Part shown: positions 34,621 to 45,224 of the stretch, piece by piece
Layout: each line of letters begins with the position of its first letter
How positions within the stretch are numbered: position 1 is the first letter of the stretch
Assembly: GCA_019671005.1 (NCBI GenBank)
Contig: CM033714.1
Coordinates: 84,063,909 to 84,127,908 of the forward strand
Length of the DNA: 64,000 bases
From: Hibiscus mutabilis
Lineage: Eukaryota > Streptophyta > Magnoliopsida > Malvales > Malvaceae
Direction of reading: 5' to 3'
Notes under the pieces: generated by a model
The model's input: only the letters and a program-made list of their open reading frames with translations
The model's database searches: none
Told to the model about the DNA's origin: nothing
Made by a program: the position numbers and the translations under genes

Positions 34621-35400
34621 CATAGTTGATAGATCACGGGCATGGAATCCTCGTATACATTCAATAACTTAATTTTACGCTCAATAGCATCTCGAATCCC
34701 CATGACACATGCTTCATATTCTGATATATTATTTGTGCAATCAAAATCAAACTTGCTGGCAAAAGGGTAGTGGTCACCCTCTGGCGAGACCAACACTGCC
34801 CCGGTTCCTTTGCCCACGGCATTTGAGGTGCCATCAAAGTTTAGTCTTCAGTATTTAGCTTCTGGGGTATCTTCCTCCACAGTCGTAATGCACATCAGGT
34901 CTTCATTTGGGAAATCAAAGTTTAGCGATTCATAATCCTCTAGAGCTCGATTAGTTAGAAAGTTGGCTATTGCACTTCCTTTCACGGCTTTTTCGCTTAC
35001 ATAAACCAAATCGAACTCAGATAATAAAATCTACCATCTAACCATCATTCCTGCCAGTGCAGTCGACTCCATCAAGTATTTAAGAGGGTCTAATTTTGAG
35101 ATTAGCCATGTCGTATATTCAATATGTATTTCCTTAGCCTCCTAGTAGGCCAAACTAGGGCACAACACAATTTCTCGATTAGCGAATATCTCGCTTCACA
35201 TTCTGTAAACTTTTTACTGAGGTAATATATCGCCCTTTCTTTCCTTCTGGACTCATCATGTTGTCCGAGTACATATCCCATAGAATTCTCAGAGACAGTC
35301 AAGTACAAGATCAACAATTTATTTGGGATAGGCAGCATTAGAACCGGAGCATTTGACAAGTAATGCTTGATCTTGTCAAAGGCTTCTTGACATTCATCAT
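34620..35400 (-). pseudogene. RNase H of Tat-type element, broken
   Basis: 34817-34620 reads GTGAVLVSPEGDHYPFASKF and NNISEYEACVMGI, the second, archaeal-type RNase H module of Tat elements. 35359-35102 reads LTVSENSMGYVLGQ and AIYYLSKKFTECEARYSLIE, the first RNase H. Two RNase H modules are characteristic of Tat/Ogre elements. Confidence 0.82.
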
Positions 35401-36620
35401 TCCATTCCCCTGGGTTATGCTTTTTGAGAAGACGGAAAATAAGATCACATTTTGTGGTTAAATGTGAAATGAACCGAGCAATGTAATTTAATCTTCCTAA
35501 GAAGCCTCTTACTTCTTTCTGAGTGTGCGGGGGTGGTAGATCCTGAATGGAATTGACTTTATATATGGATCAACTTCAATGCCTCTTTCACTGACTATGA
35601 AACCCAGCAGCTTCCCTGTCATGACTCCAAAGGTGCATTTGGCTGGATTCAACTTTAACTGGAATTTTCTCAGTCTCAAGAACAATTTCCTCAAAATCGC
35701 GATATGCTCCTCTTCTATTTGGGACTTGGCAATCATGTCATCGACGTACACTTCAATTTCTCTGTACATCATATCATGGAACAAAGTGATCATGGCTTGT
35801 TGATATGCTGCCCCTGCATTTTTAAGTCCAAAAGACATCACCTTGTAATAAAAAGTTCCCCATAGAGTAACGAATGTAGTCTTGTCCATATCATCAGGAC
35901 ACATCTTTATCTGATTATAACCTGAAAAACCATCCATAAAGGAGAACAATGAATATTTTGCTGTATTGTCGACTAGGATGTCAATGTGAGGAAGTGGGAA
36001 GTTATCTTTCGGGCTGACTTTGTTTAGGTCTCGATAATCAGCACACATGCGGATATTACCGTCCTTCTTCAGAACAGGAACTATATTAGCCACTCACTCC
36101 GAATACTTGACTTCCTAGAGAAACCCTGCATCATACTGTTTCTTTACCTATTCTTTTATTTTCAGGAGTACATTACGCCTCATTCTTCGAAGTTTCTGTT
36201 GGACCGGTTTACAACATTCCTTTATAGGAAGTTTATGTACGACCACATCCGTTTTCAACCCAGGCATATCCCGATAGGACTATGCGAAGACATCTCTGAA
36301 TTCCAAGAGCAACTTGACGAGATCACTACGTGTTTTCGCAGTAATGCATATCCCAATCTTCACTTCTTTCTTCTCACTTTCATTTTCCAGGCTTCCTATC
36401 TCTACTGGCTCTTTGTGAGGCAAAATTTGTTTATCCTCTTGTTCAACCGTTCTCAATAGATTGGGAGATAAGTCACAATCTTGATCCTCTTCAAAGTCAT
36501 AGGGTCTATCTAGGCACACGTCTCGTTCAAAAATATGGTCAAGATCTGTTTCAGTGTCGCTCGATACGTTGATATCAGGGGACTCTAAAACACTCCTAAA
36601 AACTATAGAGAGTTCTTTAG
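35400..36620 (-). pseudogene. Reverse transcriptase of Tat-type element, broken
   Basis: 36093-35509 holds VLKKDGNIRMCADYRDLNKV, DNFPLPHIDILVD, FSFMDGFSGYNQIKM, then the catalytic IEVYVDDMIAKSQ at about 35750 and KCTFGVMTGKLLGFIVSERG. An upstream piece (36519-36280) reads LLEFRDVFA, the usual segment before RT. Stops lie between the pieces. Confidence 0.9.
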
Positions 36621-37620
36621 TAGTCTAATTGTTCAGAACAATTTCAGGGGTATAGGGATGGATTCCCCTTATGTATATCCCTTCATTCTCTACTTCAGTC
36701 ACTACGTTAACACCCAAAGCTTTTAACATTTTTCTCAGCTCAGCTTCTTCACCTATCTTAACCTGTTTGGGGTGGATAAATCCTCCCGACATAAAAGTTT
36801 CAGAAAGACGAGGAAAAGCCATAGGTTGCCAGCTGACCTCTTCTCCTTTTAGACAGGATTTCCTCATTTCTTGTTTCTTCGCAATCTCACTCCTTCTCTG
36901 CTTGGCATCTGGCTTATATCCGAGGCTGAAATGGTCTTGCTTATTGATTATAACTGGCGTACTGACCCTACCTTGCAGATATTTCCCCAGTCCTCGGCCG
37001 ACCCGGGCTTCTCTTCCCATTGTTAGTTTGATTCTCGTCTTTGTGGCCCTAGACAGTCTTGGAGTTGAAATCCGACTCCCTTCGGCTATGAAGGTTACAT
37101 TGACAAACTCAAATGATCAGAATAAGCACTCTACGACCTTCAAATCAGTCTCTATATAAGAAGTGTCACTAGTGATGGAAGCTATGATGTCTTCTTCGGA
37201 ATTCACGGTGACCAACCGTCCGTCAAAAATAAACTTTAGTTTCTGGTGGAGTGAGGATGAAACTGCCCCAGCCGAATGGATCCAGGGTCTTCCCAATAGA
37301 CAATTATATGTAGGTTTGATATCCATTACCAGAAAGTCTACATCGTATGTGCTTGGGCCCACCAATAACGCCACTTTAATTTTTCCCATCACTTGTCTTT
37401 TGGTACCGTCGAAAGCTCGAACTAGAGTGCTACAAACCTTCATATGAGAACTGTCTATTGGAAGCCTGTTCAAAGTGGCCAATGAGAGAACATTTAAGGT
37501 GGATCCATTTTCGATCAGGACTCCTGGCAACGTATAGCCTTTGCAGCAAGTAGTAATGTGCAGAGCTTTATTGGATCCCAGTTTATTTTCTTAACCAACA
37601 AAGACATCTATGTTTTCCAA
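36621..37620 (-). pseudogene. Protease and adjoining region of Tat-type element
   Basis: 37530-37117 reads VLIENGSTLNVLSLATLNRL and LVMDIKPTYNCLLGRPWIHS, the retropepsin of Tat elements. The residue in the catalytic Asp position (usual D-N-G) is Glu, so the enzyme is likely dead. 37020-36625 is the spacer before RT (GRGLGKYLQGR; GGFIHP). Gag is missing upstream. Confidence 0.82.
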
Positions 37621-37639
37621 TGTTTTTTTTTTTCACGTG

Positions 37640-38180
37640 TTCTAATTAATTCTCAGTTTCAATTAAATGAATGGATGGTTTGATAATTCAATCAACTGAA
37701 AAATCAATGTTTTTAATGATTTTTTAACTACTTTTGATGATTGGATAAAAATATTATTTTATAAAACATAAGAAATGATAAAGAGATAAAGACCGATCAT
37801 CAATCAATATTGAATACATTTAATAATTTTTATTATATTTTATTTCTTTTAATATTATATTATTTTTTAAAATTTATATTTATCAAATAATCTAATAATA
37901 TTTTTATTTAGTTTTTCAATTTATTAAATAAATCCTCAGTTGATCGATCACCTTAAAAATTATTTTTGACAAAGAAGTTTAAACTTTTGATTAGTTTTAG
38001 TTAAATAAATTAAATGAATTGATCTTAACAAAAATATATTTGTATCCTAAAGTTTTTGATTTACAAACAAAAAGATTAAATGAAATAGACTTCATATATT
38101 TTTTCTTTAAAACATGTCATTTAATATGGAATACTTCAATAGAAAATCGCAGCTTAATTTAAACAAAATATGTAACAAAA
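37640..38180. other. AT-rich intergenic, nothing recognised
   Basis: No gene or repeat border supported. Confidence 0.5.
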
Positions 38181-38359
38181 TAATTTAAAAAACGATGGTC
38201 GATGTGCCTAATCAGTGATTCCACACAATGAGCACTACCTCAGCCATTGATGAGGAATAAAATCAATTACATAGATTTTTTGCACCAACATAGTCTAATA
38301 TTAATCCCGACTAAAACGATGTCTTTTGTCTGTAAACCATAGGCTTGATTGACTCATTC

Positions 38360-39045
38360 AATATTATTTTTTTTAATAATATGTCAGCTAAATTTTATTA
38401 AAAATTAAAATAGAAATATAGTCCAAAAGAAAATAAATAGTAACGGAAAATAACAAAACACACTAATTCTAAATAGAGAAAAACTAAAAAATTAAATATC
38501 AGACCAGCAAAATACGTTCAGTGGGCTGCAAAACATGAATAAAGATGAAACACTGGAGAAATAGAAGCAGAGAGCAAGACTTGTTGTATGTATCCACCTA
38601 CACGCTTCAAGATTGGAGTAGGAGTGGTGAGCAAAACCAACAATCTTTAAGACTGCTTTGCAAAACAAATCTAATTGCATCGGCAATCGAACCACAAAAG
38701 GTGATCAAACTATTGAAGACCATTGATAAACCGCAAATCAGAGCCAAGAGTCATGAAAAAAGTATCCATGAGCGCAGATCTACCACAACAACGGTAGACA
38801 ATAACGTTTCATAAAGCAGAAGCGTACCACAAGGCAGAGAAAAACGTGTCACAAAGACAGATAAACAACTTGAAAAAAATAAAAAAAACATCAAAAAAGA
38901 CAAATAAAAACTAAATATATAGAATTAAAAGATACTAAAATACCGACGTTGATACTAGCCTCGACAACTAGCGCTAAAATTGATACCAGCGCCGACCGAC
39001 CAAGAATAAGAATGAAACAAAGAGGAACCACGTCAATATTAATTT
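38360..39045 (-). repeat. LINE/SINE-like non-coding repeat, related to 60290-60700
   Basis: On the minus strand, AATAGTTTGATCACCTTTTG, GATTGCCGATGCAATTAGAT, AAGCAGTCT and GCTCACCACTCCTA occur in the same order as at 60560-60660 (+). GC is higher than in the flanks. No reverse transcriptase is encoded. Confidence 0.65.
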
Positions 39046-39382
39046 TTTGAACGATTTTTACCTAGGAGAAGGGATTGGTATAATTATATTTAATGTGTTT
39101 TTATTACGCAAAATAATCTTTTGGCCCCTCAACTTTACTAATTTAATCATTTTATCCCTTAAACTTTTATTGTGTTCCTTTTGGCCCTTAAACTTTTATT
39201 GTGTTCCTTTTGTTAAATTAACTCAAATGTAATGGATCAGTAATTCTATTGCCTCTATTGAAATGTTGACATCAACTATTTTATTTTTTTCTACCACATC
39301 ATCAAAAATAATTAAAAAGAAAAAGAAAAAAATGATTTATTCTTACTGAAATGTTGATATCAACTCTCATTTTAACAACTTT

Positions 39383-39383
<1 letters not shown>

Positions 39384-39421
<38 letters not shown>
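39384..39421. repeat. (TA)n microsatellite
   Basis: A pure TA run of about 38 bp. Confidence 0.95.
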
Positions 39422-39425
<4 letters not shown>

Positions 39426-39647
39426 TAGAGAAGAACAAAGTACTTGATATCCTTAATAAAGATAAATAATGTTATTGTTTCATCATATTTGAGGCAATTG
39501 AGCAAAAATAAAAATTAAAAGATCAAAATAAATCTAACAAAATTGAAGGGTTAAAATAACTAAAAGGATAAAATTGAGGACCAAAAAAGTCATTCCGACT
39601 TATTATTCCCTCGTGAAATAGAAAGGTGGGTAGTTGGGGTTTTTCTA

Positions 39648-39890
39648 ACAAGAGACACCTTAAAAAGAGGCTAAAAAGAGGCGCAACCACAATTTTTATA
39701 AAAAATGTAAGAATTTCGGTATCGACTTTTTGATATATACCGAAATTCTTACACTTTCAAAAAATTTACACTTTTTATAAGAAATTTGGTATATACAAAA
39801 AAAACCAATACCAAAATTTTTACAAAATTTTAAGAATTTCGATTGTATCTCTTTTTAACCTTATTTTAAGGCACCCCACTCTAAAACTTC
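39648..39890. mobile_element. Foldback MITE with a perfect internal hairpin
   Basis: Left arm CACCTTAAAAAGAGGCTAAA and right arm (complement) GCCTTAAAATAAGGTTAAAA bound the element. Inside, TGTAAGAATTTCGGTAT (39706-39722) and its exact complement (39737-39753) face each other across 14 nt. Confidence 0.65.
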
Positions 39891-40209
39891 TCGCGTAGTT
39901 GAGATCGGCAGGTGATCACCAATTATCGATAATTATATATAAACTATTTTATAGACAGTGTTGTTTTCAAAAAGATATAGTACGTTGTCACCGTATTAAA
40001 GAATTAAGATATATCTATTAAGTACTTTTCAGTATATTTTATGAAAATATTTTATAAACAGTACAATCTCACCAACTCTTTAAGAAATGTTTTTTAAAGA
40101 TAAGGTCCCCATCATTTTTTTTCTTCAATTTATCATCTTTAACGACTCCAACTATATCAAGATATTGCATACACATCATGTGATCATATAAGGATTAGAT
40201 ATTTCAAAA

Positions 40210-40846
40210 GGTTTAAATGTAAAATAAATGTTTAAATTATTTCTTTATACATTTAAGTGCTTAGTATTTTTTTTAAATCGTGTAATGTTTTATTTCGTAT
40301 CTATTTTCAGGTTGGTCATTAAAAAAATGTTATCTTTCATTAACAAGTTCTAAGTCCTATAACTTTTTTTTTCTATCCCACCATTACAAGCGAAATCGAA
40401 GTATTTTTGAAGACTAATTTTTAGAGTTAGGGTATTAATTTCACTTTTGCATAGATGAGTTTTAACAATGAAAGCGTGTTTGGATAAAATTTTTAGACTT
40501 GAAGTTTTGATTTCGCAAAAAAAGAGAATTAAGAGGTATAGATCGAAATTGATGCAGCGAGAATAGATGAGGTCTTGAAATCAAAGCTTTGAGACTTAGG
40601 ATTGTTCGATTTTTAAAAAATAAATCATTTATTAATTTTCTACGTTTTTTGTTTGTTTCACTAAAAAATCGAATGGGATAAAAGAAGATAAACAAATGTC
40701 ACATATTAATTGGGGGAAAAAAATTAACGATCAACCTGAAAATGAGAACATAATAAAACGTTAGGCATCTACTTTGACTTCAAAACTTTAGGCACCTAAA
40801 ATATAAAAAATATATATAGTTTGAACATTTATTTTGCAGTTAAACC
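40210..40846. mobile_element. Mutator-like non-autonomous element D
   Basis: Ends are GGTTTAAATGTAAAATAAAT and the complement of ATTTATTTTGCAGTTAAACC. Flanking 9-mers ATTTCAAAA (40201-40209) and ATTTCTAAA (40847-40855) match at 8 of 9. Length is 637 bp. Arms carry TAGGCACCTAAAAT as in elements A-C. Confidence 0.8.
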
Positions 40847-40855
40847 ATTTCTAAA

Positions 40856-43682
40856 TTATATGTATCATTTTCCTTTTCTTTCCCATAGAGTTCTTATCCC
40901 CTCCCTTCTAGGTAAGATTAAAATTATAATTATAATTATAATTTGAAAAAAAATATACATATCCTTTCGATTTCAAGGATTAAAATTTTTCACAAACGTT
41001 GAGAAATTCAATTTCTTTAACAAAACATGTTTTATTAGTTTTTTAATGTTAATTATAATCATTGTTATTAAAAGTTGTATTATACAAATAAATAGAGAAC
41101 AAGCGACATCTATGATTCACACACAAAACACTAATTGCATTATATAAATAAATAAATATTGTAATATATGTTATCTTTAAGTTGCAGATATAATTATTAT
41201 TGCTAGTTTACCAAATATCAGAATAATTGTCACCAAAATTAACATTTATAAAATACAATCAAACTGATAATTAAAATATATCTGGATTAATATTAATTTT
41301 TTTTAAACTTAATATGATTTTTTAATAATTTTAAGAGATTTAACAAAAAAATTAAAAAGTTAAAAGTGAATTTAGTTAAAATATTTAAAATTTTAAAATT
41401 TAATATGAAATTTTAAAAATATTAAGAGGGTAAATTAAGATTTTAGAAACAAAATTTAAATTTTTTAAAATTTTAGGTCGGCCGTGACCCCTACCAACTC
41501 CTTTAACGATCCGTCCATGATAACATGTCTAGCTTCTAGTATATGTTATCAATTAATTTTAGTCATAATAAACGTTTAAAAAATTGCCATATGTTTTAGG
41601 GCAAGGTATACAAATGGTCTCTAAATCAAGTATAAATAATCTTGTTAACCATTAAAATTTCAGAAGTTACGAAATGATCATTATCTAATTATTATAAAAT
41701 GATCTTTGAATTTTATTAAAATATTATAAAATAGTTATTAAAATTTATTCAACTGTTACAAAATGAGAGAATATTTTTCAACAATTCAACAGTTTGCCAA
41801 TATTTTAATAACTTTTAAAATTTTAAAGGTGAAGAATCATTTTTACTTGATTTACTTGTCATGTGTGTACTTTATACTATATTTTAAACGTTTAAAAAAT
41901 TATATATTTGTAACAATTCGATCTCCTTTTGGTCTTAGTCAATGTTTTCACCAACTAATTATTTACACAAAAACAAAATTTTAAAATATAAAAGATTGAA
42001 AAAAAGAAAGTAGCACGTTCGACGCATGTGGAAAAGTGCGTATGGTTTAGGTCGAAGAAAAATGTCCAAATGGAAAAGACAAAAGAAACAATATTTTGAA
42101 TGCACGTTGATCATTTAATATAATTTTCTTTACTAATAATGTTGGGCCAAAACAGGTTGGAAACCCAGTAGTTTTTGTTTTGTTAGGCTTTTTATAATCA
42201 AATTAAAATAATGCAAAGCATGTGTATATATCATGCATATTTTTAAATTGTTGATGCATTTCTGTCAATACAATACAGTAAATGAAAAACAGAACAAACT
42301 AGATTTCTCACCCTTTAAGTGTTTTTCACTAAACACTTGTATAAATCAGCATAGTATATTTTTAGCGAAGATTAAAAATAAGTTCTTATAGAACGAAAGT
42401 ATATTTTATTACTTTAAATAATTAATTTAATATTTTATTAATAGATTATAAAAATACTATTAAAATTTATTAAACGTATTTTTTATTATTTTATTAAGAA
42501 AGCATCATAAATACAATTAAAAAAAGTAATCACTAACTTACTAAATTGTCACTTGAAAAATTTATAAAGTTACAACGGTAGAAGAAGAAGTCCTCAACAG
42601 TCGCTCATGTTGTTCTTCTAGCCGGACACCACTGCAAAGCAACAATGTTAACACTCTAAGCACACAAAATCTCTATGGAAATATGTTTCTTAACAAACTA
42701 ATAAGAGTGCAAAAGCAGTTCAACAGAATCAATGAAATCCCCAAATAAGGAAATCAATTTCAATAATTTACAGAATATTGGTAATGGTAAAACTATCTCT
42801 CAAATAAGGAAATAGTTGTTAAGGTAATTGGAGAATCCCATCAGCGTTTCCAGGCTAATAAGGATAAAATGAAATCCCCAATTTGATTTGAAAAATAATT
42901 GCCAACTCCATCTTTGCAGTGTCTCTGTCATATACGAGGAGTGATCACATCTTTTCTTTTGAATTAGTCCAATTCATTCATTCAAGAAAACATGAATGTA
43001 CTTAATCAGTGGCCTTTTTCCTTTTGAATTAATTTTCATAGTCACATAGTTGGCTAACACCGATAAGATTCGTTTTGAGTGCCTCAACCAGGAACACATT
43101 CTTGATTGGTTGATTTTTTATTACTAATAAATTAATAGTAAAATTAACTTTATACCTTGGTCACATAGTTGGCTAACACTGATGAGATTGATTATAACTT
43201 AAGAATGAAGTTTTAGTCCTTTTCAATTGAGTTGAAATCCAGTTAACCCATAAATACCAATTCAATTAGAGATTTCATAATAGGTGCATAGACAATAGTA
43301 AAGTTGTATTTTAACTCCTTCAAAATATGTATAATTTATTGTCAACCCTCAAATTTAGAAAATTATTAATGACTTTTTGCATTCTATTGTAAAAAAATAT
43401 ACAAACTCTACCGATATTATGAACTCTTTATACAAATGTGTTAAAGATGTTATAATCATTCGATTATAATTCGTTTACAAGTCTAGTGACAATCAATAAA
43501 GTTGTTCCTCTAAGTATAATTTGTAGCAATAGTAAGGGTTTTGCAAGAGTAAAATCCATTCAATTTCAACATTTACAATTTAGTAATACATTCATCTATT
43601 ATTTTCCTCTACTTCTATTTAAAAAAAAATTAATTTCTAATTTTAGAATATATATATTTTTATTTTGCATAAAGAAGAATTC
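40856..43682. other. Intergenic, AT-rich
   Basis: 41290-41520 is a third, shorter copy of the dispersed repeat at 25.8 and 28.3 kb. CACATAGTTGGCTAACAC is duplicated near 43041 and 43161. No gene supported. Confidence 0.55.
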
Positions 43683-43684
43683 TA

Positions 43685-44142
43685 CTCTCTCTGTTTCACT
43701 AAAACTGTCACATGTTACATTTTTTGTCATTTTTTTTAATTTTGACTATTATTTTTTAAAATATTTTAATTAATTAAATTTTTTAAAATATATTTAAAAA
43801 CTACTTGATTGAATATTTTTAAATATGTTTATCATATTTTATCAATAATAAATTTTAAATAATAAGATGTCAAAATTAAAAAAAAATGACAAAAAATGGC
43901 ATGTACAGTTAGGGATGGTCATTTAACTCATACCCGACGGTTTCCGACCCAATCCGATTCTATAGGGTCGGGTTTTTTAAAGAAAAATTTGAGTTCGGGT
44001 CGGTTTGAGTTTGATTTTTGAGGATGATGCCGGGTCGGGTAGGGTTCGAGTTTAAGGTAAAAAATGTCATGCCCGACCCAACCCAAAATAATAGTTTAAT
44101 TTTATTCTAAATATTTAGGTATAATTGCTACAATGTCCATCT

Positions 44143-44194
<52 letters not shown>

Positions 44195-44518
44195 CAATTA
44201 TCTCTCTATTTTGTCTAATAAAAATGGAATAATTATTATAATGCTCCATCTCTATTTGTATTTTTTCAATTAGCTCCTTATTTTATCGAATAATAATGAA
44301 AATTGATATTTTTTATTTATGTTGGGTCGGTTCGGGTAGAGTTCGGGTTTTTACTTTAAAATTCGGAGTTGGAGTCGGATGGAACATCATAAAATATTGG
44401 GTCGGATCAGATTTGAATGAAAGTGTTATATTTTTAGGTCGAATGCAGATTGACCAAAAACCCAATCCAACCTAACTCATGGCCATCTCTATGTACAGTT
44501 TTAGTAAGACAAACATAG
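43685..44518. mobile_element. Stowaway-type MITE, interrupted by a hAT MITE
   Basis: Starts CTCTCTCTGTTTCACTAAAA and ends with the complement of CTATGTTTGTCTTACTAAAA, flanked by TA on both sides (43683-43684, 44519-44520). The inner arms TTTTTTGTCATTTTTTTTAA also pair. The CTC-rich tips and TA duplication are those of Tc1/mariner-derived Stowaway elements. Confidence 0.8.
43910..44491. mobile_element. hAT-type MITE nested in the Stowaway MITE
   Basis: Inverted tips TAGGGATGGTCA and TAGAGATGGCCA (complement) are flanked by an exact 8-bp direct repeat TGTACAGT (43902-43909, 44492-44499), the hAT signature. It contains GGGTCGG-rich arms and a (TA)n run at 44145-44192. Confidence 0.87.
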
Positions 44519-45144
44519 TATCATGTATGCCAGAAGAAGAAAGACTGAAAACATCATGTAAACTTGAAACGAACTTGCCAATTGGACTCCATTAAATATC
44601 TCAAAATCACCCACCATACCCATTTTTGGAGCCCAATGTCGAGCAAATCAAACCAAAGCCCCTTATGGGGAAAATTTTGGAAACTTTGAGGTTGTTTTTA
44701 CACATAAAAGCCTTCCAAACTGAAGTACATAGTACAAAAAGCGAGTACTAGAGTTGTTTTCTCTTCTTTTCTTTCTTTCTGTGACAAAACTATCTTACAT
44801 AGTACAACTGTAGTACACTTTGTACTGATATTGTATTACCCATTAAGATTCTTTAAAACCTTTAATTTATATGATCTTGATGTTATCACAATCCACAAGT
44901 TTAAGATTTCATCTTTCAATTCTTCATTTTTTGTTATTTGCCTTCCTATCCATGCACTTTTGCATTGCTTAGTTGTTTTTTTAGTAATAATATAATATAT
45001 ACCTATGTGTATTGGTTCACTTTTACAACTTTTATGTGCGAAATTAACATTTTCGATGATTTTCTTTTTAGGTGAAGTGTCTTTAATGAAGACGACGGGT
45101 AAAGAGTTTAGCAATACAGTCTACGGTCTAAAGAAGATGAGTTT

Positions 45145-45224
45145 TGTGGCTTTGCATGACACTACATTAGATTAACATTGTTATAAATAATGATAATTAA
45201 AGTAGTGTCATGCAAATTCACAAA
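45145..45224. other. Imperfect hairpin, small-RNA-precursor-like
   Basis: TTTGCATGACACTAC (45151-45165) is exactly complementary to 45202-45216. Pairing continues with few mismatches to about 28 bp per arm. The loop is about 30 nt and AT-rich. Confidence 0.5.

Larger units (their letters stand above)
28683..37634 (-). mobile_element. Ty3/gypsy LTR retrotransposon, Tat-type, truncated at its 5' end
   Basis: The minus strand carries protease, RT, RNase H and integrase, then a long non-coding zone with tandem repeats, a purine tract and the 3' LTR. A long 3' non-coding zone with tandem repeats is known for Tat/Ogre elements. Gag, primer site and 5' LTR are absent, and the element ends near 37620-37634. 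Internal stops and frameshifts are abundant. Confidence 0.88.
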
